Source: an uncultured Lachnospiraceae bacterium
GTDB lineage: Bacteria; Bacillota_A; Clostridia; Lachnospirales; Lachnospiraceae
Direction: 5' to 3'
NCBI GenBank assembly: GCA_902767195.1
Contig: CACXGS010000331.1
Span: 1 to 5,063, forward strand
Length of the DNA: 5,063 bases
Every line of letters begins with the position of its first letter. Position 1 is the stretch's first letter. Made by a program: the position numbers and the translations under genes. Below are positions 1-5,063 of the stretch, in pieces. The notes beneath the pieces were generated by a model. That model made no database searches. It worked only from the letters and a program-made list of their open reading frames with translations, and had not been told where the DNA came from.

Positions 1-1239
1 ACACAGCGTATCCTGGCAGCATTGCTCAGCCTGGTCCTGCTGCTGGCACTCGCACCGGCAGGCTGGGCGGACGGCGAAGAAGGCGGTGGAGATACCGGCG
101 GAACGGCGACAGAAGTGGAGCCGGCATGCTATGTGCAAATTTTGCCGGGCGGCGACAGTGTGATCGATGACCTGAAAACAGCTAACATTGTCGTAGATGT
201 CTATAAAGTAGCGGTCATGACCAAATCAAAGATGTATGATACGTATGAATTTACAGCGACGACCGCTTTTACCGGTTCGGATGACGGTACAATTACTGGG
301 CTCGTGAAAGACATACAAGAGCGTCTTGAAGATTCAAAGATCGATAAAGAGAAATGGGATTTACTGGCAGAAGGCGCGTTAAGGGTAGTCAAGGCGAATC
401 AAGGTAACATCATCAATCATTATACATATGAAGCGGATGCCAATGGCGTTGTGGCATTGACAGGAATTACGCAGGGACTCTACCTTGTTGTTGCGCATAC
501 AAAGGATTTAGAGGACTATCTGAGAACCATCGAAGCCGGTGATACCTACACCTATCTGGATCCAAATGACACGGAGCATACTGTTTCGGATACATATCCA
601 AGAACGGTAAGTATTGCCCAGACAAAGCTGTATGAGTATTTCTATACTGCCCAGGTGATAGCGATTCCGACGAAAGATCCTGACGAAAATGGGGAGAGAA
701 ACACCGCAAACCCAGGACCCTGGATTTTCGGCTCTGAGGATAAACCGTTGACTTATGTTCTGAAACCCGGAAGAGTATCTCGCTTCGGAGATCTTAAAAT
801 TGTAAAGACGCTTAATACTTTTGCAGGACCGGATCCGGCGTCCTTTGTTTTTGAAATTAAGTGGAATGACGGAACCAAAGATGAGATAAGATACGCAGAG
901 ATTACATTTACCGACAGCGGTACAAGAGAATATGTACTTGAAAAAGTGATTCCAGTTGGTGCACAAGTTACCGTAACAGAAGAACATTCCGGTTTGCAGT
1001 ATAGTTTAAAATCCAGCGCTGAAACGGCAACCATTGCAGCAGAGGAAGAAATCACAGCTGGAAATGCACAGCTGGCAACGGTATCTTTTACAAATGATCA
1101 TACCGGACCAGGCGGTGGTTATGGAGTAACTAATAGATTCACAGCTGAAAAAGACGGAACAGCAGAAGACAAAGCAACTTATCAATGGGAGAAGAAACCT
1201 GATAGCGGCAGTAATCAATCTGGTGCTTCTGCTGAATAG
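1..1239 (+). CDS. Cna-B-type pilin-like secreted protein (5' end cut)
   Basis: The frame is open from base 1, and the first codons already encode a hydrophobic leader (about residues 3-20, window numbering) ending in a plausible signal peptidase site, GWA|D, after residue 23. The true start therefore lies upstream; TTG at 22 is not credible because it would fall inside the leader. Residues about 32-225 look like an N-terminal pilin/Cna-B-type domain, with a VDVYKVA strand (66-71 region) and GLYLVV (159-164). Residues 261-370 form a second Cna-B/FctA-like domain: GDLKIVKT with Lys269, VTVTEE with Glu327, VSFTN with Asn365. These fit the Lys-Glu-Asn triad that makes intramolecular isopeptide bonds in this family. 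The C terminus is hydrophilic, with no LPXTG, membrane helix or basic tail, so the protein is probably released or held by partners. Likely role (inferred): adhesin or pilus-like subunit of the surface structure made by this operon. Confidence 0.85.
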   Translation, partial: TQRILAALLSLVLLLALAPAGWADGEEGGGDTGGTATEVEPACYVQILPGGDSVIDDLKTANIVVDVYKVAVMTKSKMYDTYEFTATTAFTGSDDGTITGLVKDIQERLEDSKIDKEKWDLLAEGALRVVKANQGNIINHYTYEADANGVVALTGITQGLYLVVAHTKDLEDYLRTIEAGDTYTYLDPNDTEHTVSDTYPRTVSIAQTKLYEYFYTAQVIAIPTKDPDENGERNTANPGPWIFGSEDKPLTYVLKPGRVSRFGDLKIVKTLNTFAGPDPASFVFEIKWNDGTKDEIRYAEITFTDSGTREYVLEKVIPVGAQVTVTEEHSGLQYSLKSSAETATIAAEEEITAGNAQLATVSFTNDHTGPGGGYGVTNRFTAEKDGTAEDKATYQWEKKPDSGSNQSGASAE

Positions 1240-1250
1240 AGCAACAGCTA

Positions 1251-1256
1251 AAGGAG
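1251..1256 (+). promoter_or_regulatory. Ribosome binding site for the gene at 1264
   Basis: AAGGAG lies 7 bases before ATG 1264. It sits in the 24-base gap after the first gene, the longest gap in the window. An ATG at 1259 is nearer but reads only two codons before a stop, so 1264 is the start. Confidence 0.85.
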
Positions 1257-1263
1257 AAATGAT

Positions 1264-1806
1264 ATGAAGAAGAGATTTATAATCCTTGCTGTTATAGCAG
1301 TTGTTTTGGTTATTAGTTCAAGCATCGGAGTTACGGTAGCATATTTTTCCACATACTCAGATGCTCGAGGCGGATATGTTATTCACCTTGGACATGAGAC
1401 AGAGATCAAAGAAGAAATAGACGGGAGCACTAAAGTAATACAAATTGCGAATAGTGCTAATACTGAAGACGATATTGGCAAGTATCCTCTGTTTGTCCGC
1501 GTAAAAGTATTTGCGGGATCAGATTGTAAAGCAACGTTGGAAGATAAAACCTCTGGGTGGTACGTAGCAGATGGCATTTACTACTATGGAGATACACTTT
1601 ATGCCGGTAAAGAGGGGTCAAATCCAACTGGATTGACAACACCTTTGTACATCAAAGTAAATGCGACAAATACGAATGTTAAAGCCGGAGATATAATTGA
1701 TGTAATCGTTGTATACGAAACGGTGCCTGCGGTATTTACGATCAATGGGGAGCCTGATTTCGAAACAGCCTGGTCTACTGGCAAAATAACAGTTATAAAT
1801 GGGTAA
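1264..1806 (+). CDS. SipW-dependent-type exported protein (small TasA/camelysin-like subunit)
   Basis: The 180-residue product begins MKKR, has a hydrophobic stretch (5-23) and then TVAYFSTYSDA (24-34). The A-Y-F-[ST] junction with a nearby acidic residue is typical of leaders cut by SipW-type signal peptidases, with cleavage expected after Ala26. The mature part is rich in beta strands and includes KYPLFVRVKVF (73-83), a strand pattern common in small SipW-exported proteins. The only mature-part cysteine is Cys88. There is no C-terminal anchor. It lies directly before a second SipW-type substrate, with an ER-type peptidase in the same operon, so it is probably a fibre subunit or fibre-initiating partner, a place comparable to TapA in Bacillus but without clear sequence likeness to it. 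The leader class is confident; the subunit role is inferred. Confidence 0.8.
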   Translation: MKKRFIILAVIAVVLVISSSIGVTVAYFSTYSDARGGYVIHLGHETEIKEEIDGSTKVIQIANSANTEDDIGKYPLFVRVKVFAGSDCKATLEDKTSGWYVADGIYYYGDTLYAGKEGSNPTGLTTPLYIKVNATNTNVKAGDIIDVIVVYETVPAVFTINGEPDFETAWSTGKITVING

Positions 1807-1810
1807 GGAG
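1805..1810 (+). promoter_or_regulatory. Ribosome binding site deciding the start at 1820
   Basis: AAGGAG overlaps the TAA stop of the preceding gene (1804-1806) and lies 9 bases before ATG 1820. An in-frame ATG at 1799 lies upstream of this site and overlaps the previous gene, so it would have no such site at usable distance. This supports 1820 and suggests translational coupling. Confidence 0.85.
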
Positions 1811-1819
1811 AAGAATAGA

Positions 1820-2638
1820 ATGAAAAAGCTTAGTCGCTCTCCTGTAGTTACGGGATTGATGTTTATGCTTGCAGTTGTTCTCCTCTTTGCAGGAACCGTT
1901 GGAGGGACCCAGGCTGCATTGCAAGTTTATTCCAGTGATTACTTGTCGGCTTTGAATCTTGACCACATTGGCGTAACGCTGAAAGAGAACAGCAATCCAG
2001 TGGCATGGCGTAATTATGGCACAACTGCAGCATCAGGATTTGAAGATAGACAACTGGATGGAGAATTAGCCGCAGATAACCTTGGGACGGATCAAGAACT
2101 TCACGTCGGAAAAAACTATAATTTCGTTATTACAGCTCAGAACACCGGAACGATTGACCAATTTGTACGTGTAACGATTTATAAATACTGGGTGTCGCCG
2201 GAAACACCGCAACTTAAAGGTTGGATTCATGGAGATAAGAGTACAAAAATAAAAGATATTAATTATGACCCTGATTTGATAAAGCCAACATATCTTGGCA
2301 GAGACTACAATTCAGATAACTGGGTTGTCGACGATGGTGCTCATACCGCCGAGAGAGATGTATATTATTATAAGGGGATATTAAAAGCGGGTTCACCGGA
2401 TACAGAACCTCTTTTCACACATCTCAGAATTGATTCATCTGTTGCCAGTTTAGCGGCGGTCACAAAGACCCAGGATGGAAAGACAGTCTACACTTATGCA
2501 TATGATGGACTAGGCTTTATAATTAAGGCAGAAGTTGACGCAGTTCAGACACATAATGCAGAAAAAGCAGTTCGCAGTATATGGGGATTAACGGATGCCA
2601 ATATCATGTCACAGATGGGAATCCCTGTTTCAAATTAA
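1820..2638 (+). CDS. TasA-like SipW-dependent fibre protein
   Basis: With the start at ATG 1820 the product has 272 residues. The leader runs from MKKLSR through a hydrophobic core (9-27) to GGTQA|ALQVYSSD, with cleavage expected after Ala32. This closely parallels the GGTWA|AFND junction of Bacillus TasA. The next segment, LNLDHIGVTLKENS, also resembles the early mature part of TasA, and YNFVITAQNTGTIDQFVRV fits the following strand pair in which the backbone extends a repeated beta-sandwich. The C-terminal stretch VDAVQTHNAEKAVRSIWG (239-256) is a signature I associate with clostridial SipW-exported proteins. There are no cysteines and no C-terminal anchor. TasA polymerises by donor-strand exchange through its freed N terminus; by analogy this is the best candidate for the main fibre subunit. 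Homology to the TasA/SipW-exported group is well supported; polymerisation is inferred. Confidence 0.85.
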   Translation: MKKLSRSPVVTGLMFMLAVVLLFAGTVGGTQAALQVYSSDYLSALNLDHIGVTLKENSNPVAWRNYGTTAASGFEDRQLDGELAADNLGTDQELHVGKNYNFVITAQNTGTIDQFVRVTIYKYWVSPETPQLKGWIHGDKSTKIKDINYDPDLIKPTYLGRDYNSDNWVVDDGAHTAERDVYYYKGILKAGSPDTEPLFTHLRIDSSVASLAAVTKTQDGKTVYTYAYDGLGFIIKAEVDAVQTHNAEKAVRSIWGLTDANIMSQMGIPVSN

Positions 2639-2644
2639 GGAGGA
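2637..2644 (+). promoter_or_regulatory. Ribosome binding site for the gene at 2651
   Basis: AAGGAGGA is the strongest match to the anti-Shine-Dalgarno sequence in the window. It overlaps the preceding stop (2636-2638) and lies 6 bases before ATG 2651, again suggesting coupled translation. Confidence 0.85.
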
Positions 2645-2650
2645 CAGAAA

Positions 2651-3397
2651 ATGGCAAAGAAAATAATCAGTCTGCTGCTAATTGTTCTGATCATTTCTGG
2701 CTTTTCCATGCCCGCTTTTGCGGATGCTAAAAAGGGATATGTGACGTTTACTTCTGCAGCAAAAATGTCAGAGGAAAACTTCGACATAGATCAAGTTTTC
2801 GACAATTTGGAACCCGGAGATAGTGCTGTATACCAAGTTGAAATTAAAAACGATCATCCGCAGACAACCAGATGGTATATGTCAAATAAAGTAATTGCTT
2901 CCCTGGAAGAAAGCGCAGCAAAGGGAAAAATATATGGTGGTGCCTATGATTATGTTTTAACATACAATGGGCCTAGCGGAAAACTTACAACTATTTATGA
3001 TAGTAGATCACCGGAATATTCAGCTGGTTATGTCGGTGGTGATGCTGAAGTTAATAACCGTGTAGGTATGGAAAAAGCTACAGGAGCCTTGGAAGATTTT
3101 TTCTTTCTTGATACGCTGAACAGCAAAGACACTGGTACTGTAACACTGAGAGTATTCCTTGAAGGAGAGACGCAGGATAACCTGTATCAAAATACTGCTG
3201 CAAGAATTAAAATGAACTTTGCGGTAGAGCTTTCGAATAATTCGCCTCCGGGTTCATCAACCCGCACTGCGGTCCGGACGGGCGATGAAAACAACTTAAC
3301 GCCCTACTATATTGGAATGGTGATCGCGGGGCTTCTCCTGCTCTATTTCGCGTTGGACGAAGTAACTGATCGGATGTATAAGAAAGGAAGGCGCTAA
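2651..3397 (+). CDS. TasA-like surface protein with degenerate sortase/membrane anchor
   Basis: The 248-residue protein has a conventional Sec leader, MAKK plus a hydrophobic core and MPAFA|DA, with cleavage after Ala24. The leader class thus differs from the two genes before it. The exported part has a beta-sandwich look: LEPGDSAVYQVEIKND (53-68) and, later, TGTVTLRVFLEGETQDNLYQ (161-180) and ARIKMNFAVELS (184-195). This pair of blocks recurs in clostridial TasA-related and sortase-sorted surface proteins. A short Pro/Ser linker leads to AVRTGDENN (207-215), a membrane helix (about 217-234) and a tail ending KKGRR. That layout equals an LPXTG sorting signal in which AVRTG replaces the motif. 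It could be sorted by a sortase with relaxed specificity or simply stay in the membrane. Likely role (inferred): cell-bound base of the fibre. The 3' quarter is much richer in GC than the rest. Confidence 0.8.
   Translation: MAKKIISLLLIVLIISGFSMPAFADAKKGYVTFTSAAKMSEENFDIDQVFDNLEPGDSAVYQVEIKNDHPQTTRWYMSNKVIASLEESAAKGKIYGGAYDYVLTYNGPSGKLTTIYDSRSPEYSAGYVGGDAEVNNRVGMEKATGALEDFFFLDTLNSKDTGTVTLRVFLEGETQDNLYQNTAARIKMNFAVELSNNSPPGSSTRTAVRTGDENNLTPYYIGMVIAGLLLLYFALDEVTDRMYKKGRR
3384..3391 (+). promoter_or_regulatory. Ribosome binding site for the gene at 3401
   Basis: AAGGAAGG, inside the last codons of the preceding gene, lies 9 bases before ATG 3401. Only 3 bases separate the two genes, so translation of the second very likely depends on that of the first. 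Confidence 0.75.
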
Positions 3398-3400
3398 ACA

Positions 3401-4462
3401 ATGAAGCAGAGCAAGAGCCTCCTTCTTGCGCTATTAGCTTTAATCTGTTTACTGACGAGCACAATTCCTGTATTCAGTTTTGCAACAGATCGAAAGTATA
3501 CGGCGCGGTTTTATGCAAATGGTCTCTATACGGATATTAACGATGATGGCATCAGCAAAGACGAATTGATTGGAGCAATAGTTGGTAATCCAATTGAAGT
3601 TTCTGATGAAGAGGGCAATGTTACTATCCCTAAAATAAATGTACTTAGTGATAAATACTATTTTAAGGGATATAAAGAAAGTGGCAAAGACCCGGAATCT
3701 TTTTACATCGAAGGTGGCTTGCTGCCAATCCAAGAAGACCGTGATTATGTAGCAGTATATGGAGTACGCGGGACTGAAGTTGAGTACACTGTACAGTATT
3801 TATTAGAAGGAACAACGACGAAGCTTGCTGAAGATAGAAAGTTTTATGCAGCAATTGGCGACAAACCGATCTCATCTTATATTTACATTGAAGGGTATCA
3901 ACCATATCGTCGTACGACAAAGACAATCACAGGCGACCCCGCACAGGATATTCTTTATGTCTATTATACAAGAATAGTAACGCCGACTGGCGGTGGAACC
4001 ACAACCACAACGACGGTAACTGGTGGCGGTGGCGGAGCTGCTGTAGCGGGTGGCGCGGCTGCAAACGGTGGCGCCAATAACGCGGCGAATAATGCAGCCA
4101 ACAACCAGAACCCAAACAACCAGAACCCGAATAATCCGCAGGGGACAAACAACACGGCGCCGGCCCCTGCACCGACACAGCAGTACGCAGAGTATGAAGA
4201 CATCATGGACCTTGACGTGCCTCTGGCCGCGCCGAATATCCCGGGTGTCGGGACTGTATCAGTACCGAATGCGCCCCAGGTGATTGAACCGAACCAGCAT
4301 GGCAGAATACCAAACTGGATGCTGATTGCCGGCGCGGTGCTCCTGGTTGGACTGATCTCCGTCCTGTATTGGTATCTCCTATTCTATCGCAAGAAGAAAA
4401 AGTATGCGAGCTTCAATGAGGACTATGACATCCTCGACTTTGACAAAGACGACGACTTCTAA
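3401..4462 (+). CDS. InlB-B/MucBP-like membrane-anchored surface protein with acidic tail
   Basis: The 353-residue protein has a Sec leader (1-28; VFSFA|TD). Residues about 33-125 resemble InlB B-repeat modules (ARFYANG, FKGYKESGK, YVAVYGV) and contain a DINDDG acidic loop (45-50). Residues 128-191, from YTVQYLLEGTTTKLAEDR to ILYVYYTR, are a MucBP-like domain. A low-complexity linker follows (about 193-260) of Thr, Gly, Ala, then Asn-Ala and two Asn-Asn-Gln-Asn-Pro repeats. It leads to DLDVPLAAP, a motif often seen just before the anchors of clostridial adhesins. There is no LPXTG. One helix (306-329) ends in RKKKK and is followed by a cytoplasmic tail ending in a run of Asp and Phe (339-353). 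The topology is therefore outside head, flexible stalk, one membrane helix and acidic inside tail. Binding to mucin or another surface is possible from the domains but unproven. Confidence 0.8.
   Translation: MKQSKSLLLALLALICLLTSTIPVFSFATDRKYTARFYANGLYTDINDDGISKDELIGAIVGNPIEVSDEEGNVTIPKINVLSDKYYFKGYKESGKDPESFYIEGGLLPIQEDRDYVAVYGVRGTEVEYTVQYLLEGTTTKLAEDRKFYAAIGDKPISSYIYIEGYQPYRRTTKTITGDPAQDILYVYYTRIVTPTGGGTTTTTTVTGGGGGAAVAGGAAANGGANNAANNAANNQNPNNQNPNNPQGTNNTAPAPAPTQQYAEYEDIMDLDVPLAAPNIPGVGTVSVPNAPQVIEPNQHGRIPNWMLIAGAVLLVGLISVLYWYLLFYRKKKKYASFNEDYDILDFDKDDDF
4100..4128 (+). repeat. 15-bp tandem repeat in the linker of the MucBP-like gene
   Basis: The 14-base string AACAACCAGAACCC occurs at 4100 and again at 4115, exactly 15 bases apart, encoding two copies of Asn-Asn-Gln-Asn-Pro. 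The period keeps the reading frame, so gain or loss of units would only change stalk length. Confidence 0.85.
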
Positions 4463-4466
4463 GGAG
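4461..4466 (+). promoter_or_regulatory. Ribosome binding site for the signal peptidase gene
   Basis: AAGGAG overlaps the TAA stop of the preceding gene (4460-4462) and lies 10 bases before ATG 4477. It favours 4477 over the in-frame ATG at 4525, which is buried in a strong hairpin and has no separate A-rich ribosome binding site. Confidence 0.8.
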
Positions 4467-4476
4467 TAAGACATCA

Positions 4477-5063
4477 ATGGCAAGCAGGACGTCCTCTTCG
4501 CGGCGCCCGATCAAAAAGGGCGGGATGTTTATTCCCGCCCTTTGTAATATTATCGGAACGCTGTTGATCGTGGTAGTAATTGCGGCAAGTTTGCCGCTGG
4601 CCATCCCACATCTGCTGGGATATGAGGCATATAATGTTGTTAGCGGCAGTATGGAGCCGACACTCCCGGTTGGAAGTGTAATATATGTTGAAGGTGTTGA
4701 TCCACAGTCAGCTAATACCGGCGACATTATTGCATTTTATAATAATGGTACCGTTGTAACTCACAGAGTGGTGGAAAATCACTATTTCTATGATGAAATA
4801 GTCACTAAAGGCGATGCAAACGATAAGGAAGATATTAACCCAGTAGAATATAATCAATTCATAGGACGAGTAAAATGGCATTTTCCGTTTCTTGGCAACT
4901 ACCTGATGGTTTATTCCAATCAGATCACGAAGGTTTATCTCATTGTTCTGGCCTTCTGCGGCGTGATGTTCAACGTGCTGGCCGGGCGGATGCGGGCGCA
5001 TTCGGAAGAAAAGTTCCGCGTTCAGGTGGAGCAGTGGGAGCGGCGGCAGGCCGCACGCAGCAG
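4477..5063 (+). CDS. sipW: ER-type (SipW-like) signal peptidase I, 3' end cut
   Basis: The frame stays open from ATG 4477 to the window end (195 full codons). After a basic N terminus (MASRTSSSRRPIKKGG) comes a membrane helix (about 22-43), then NVVSGSMEPTLPVGSVIYV with Ser58-Met59 (box B), TGDIIAF (81-87), VTHRVV with His96 (box D), and VTKGDAND with Asp113 (box E). His in place of the Lys of classical bacterial enzymes marks the S26B/ER type, to which SipW belongs; SipW relies on equivalent Ser, His and Asp residues. A second membrane helix (about 152-168) is followed by a charged tail rich in Arg, Glu and Gln that runs past the window, longer than I expect after this helix. The nearby SipW-type leaders of the genes at 1264 and 1820 are the obvious substrates. 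GC at third positions falls in the catalytic core and rises again after it. The enzyme class is firm; the symbol is by type only. Confidence 0.92.
   Translation, partial: MASRTSSSRRPIKKGGMFIPALCNIIGTLLIVVVIAASLPLAIPHLLGYEAYNVVSGSMEPTLPVGSVIYVEGVDPQSANTGDIIAFYNNGTVVTHRVVENHYFYDEIVTKGDANDKEDINPVEYNQFIGRVKWHFPFLGNYLMVYSNQITKVYLIVLAFCGVMFNVLAGRMRAHSEEKFRVQVEQWERRQAARS
4515..4543. terminator. 11-bp perfect GC-rich hairpin inside the peptidase gene
   Basis: AAAGGGCGGGA (4515-4525) and TCCCGCCCTTT (4533-4543) are exact reverse complements around a 7-base loop. The structure spans codons 13-23 of the signal peptidase gene. On the plus strand it is followed by TTTG then AT-rich sequence, a weak terminator tail. 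On the minus strand it is followed by five Ts, a better one. The hairpin itself is plain in the sequence. Its role as attenuator, RNA stability element or minus-strand terminator is unproven, and chance within a Gly/Pro-coding stretch is possible though unlikely for 11 perfect pairs. Confidence 0.5.

Noticed and set aside
508..987. 159-codon open frame on the minus strand within the first gene
   Set aside because: It lies wholly antisense to a well-supported Cna-B protein, its product is rich in Cys, Ile and Arg without domain-like pattern, and no ribosome binding site is evident.
1799..1819. Alternative earlier start for the TasA-like protein
   Set aside because: It overlaps the previous gene, would place the AAGGAG site inside the gene, and would add seven charged residues before a normal MKK leader.
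3440..3448. Cysteine in the leader of the MucBP-like protein as a lipobox
   Set aside because: Cys16 is preceded by Ala-Leu-Ile, which does not meet the lipobox rule of a small residue just before Cys; the leader fits ordinary signal peptidase I cleavage at SFA|TD.
3927..4206. Two minus-strand frames opposite the Gly/Ala/Asn linker
   Set aside because: Their Ala/Pro/Val- and Leu/His-rich products are a by-product of GC-rich simple sequence on the other strand.
4050..4283. 77-codon plus-strand frame in the linker region of the MucBP-like gene
   Set aside because: The product is Arg/Thr low-complexity, as expected from reading Asn/Pro/Gly-coding DNA out of frame.
4512..4518. CAAAAAG next to the hairpin as a programmed frameshift site
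   Set aside because: It is not a canonical slippery heptamer, and the stem begins within it with no spacer; the zero frame continues through all catalytic boxes.
4525..4527. Alternative start of the peptidase at Met17
   Set aside because: The codon is at the end of the first hairpin arm and would remove the basic residues before the first helix, while ATG 4477 has a good ribosome binding site.
4413..4727. 104-codon minus-strand frame opposite the start of the peptidase gene
   Set aside because: The plus strand encodes a clear ER-type signal peptidase with all boxes; the antisense frame shows no recognisable family.

Overview
The window holds part of one plus-strand operon of six genes. Every gene encodes an exported or membrane protein. 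The type of operon, strong AAGGAG-like ribosome binding sites and gaps of only 3 to 24 bases point to a Gram-positive Bacillota, most likely a clostridial (Lachnospiraceae- or Oscillospiraceae-like) bacterium. The exact genus cannot be read from the sequence. Both ends are cut: the first gene lacks its start and the last lacks its stop. No gene is supported on the minus strand, and no gap between genes exceeds 24 bases.

Layout: (1) 1-1239, a pilin-like protein with two Cna-B-type domains, one carrying a full set of Lys/Glu/Asn isopeptide candidates, with no LPXTG anchor. (2) 1264-1806, a small protein with a SipW-type leader. (3) 1820-2638, a larger TasA-like protein with a SipW-type leader. 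(4) 2651-3397, a TasA-like beta-sandwich protein with an ordinary Sec leader and a degenerate sortase-type tail (AVRTG, membrane segment, basic end). (5) 3401-4462, an InlB-B-like plus MucBP-like protein with a long Gly/Asn/Pro/Thr linker, one membrane helix and a very acidic cytoplasmic tail. (6) 4477 to beyond the end, an ER-type (SipW-like) signal peptidase I with Ser58, His96 and Asp113.

Inferred working model: the peptidase processes the leaders of proteins 2 and 3, whose freed N termini then polymerise into TasA-like fibres. Protein 4 is a candidate cell-bound base or anchor subunit. Proteins 1 and 5 are candidate accessory adhesin or stalk components. This is an expanded relative of the Bacillus tapA-sipW-tasA arrangement, not a close copy of it.

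Two things stand out beyond the gene list. Base composition is a sharp mosaic. GC-rich blocks cover the start of gene 1, the gene 4 tail, the gene 5 linker/membrane part and both ends of the peptidase. AT-rich blocks cover most exposed domains and the peptidase catalytic core. There is also a perfect 11-bp GC-rich hairpin inside the first codons of the peptidase gene, placed where it could lower enzyme output relative to the structural proteins.
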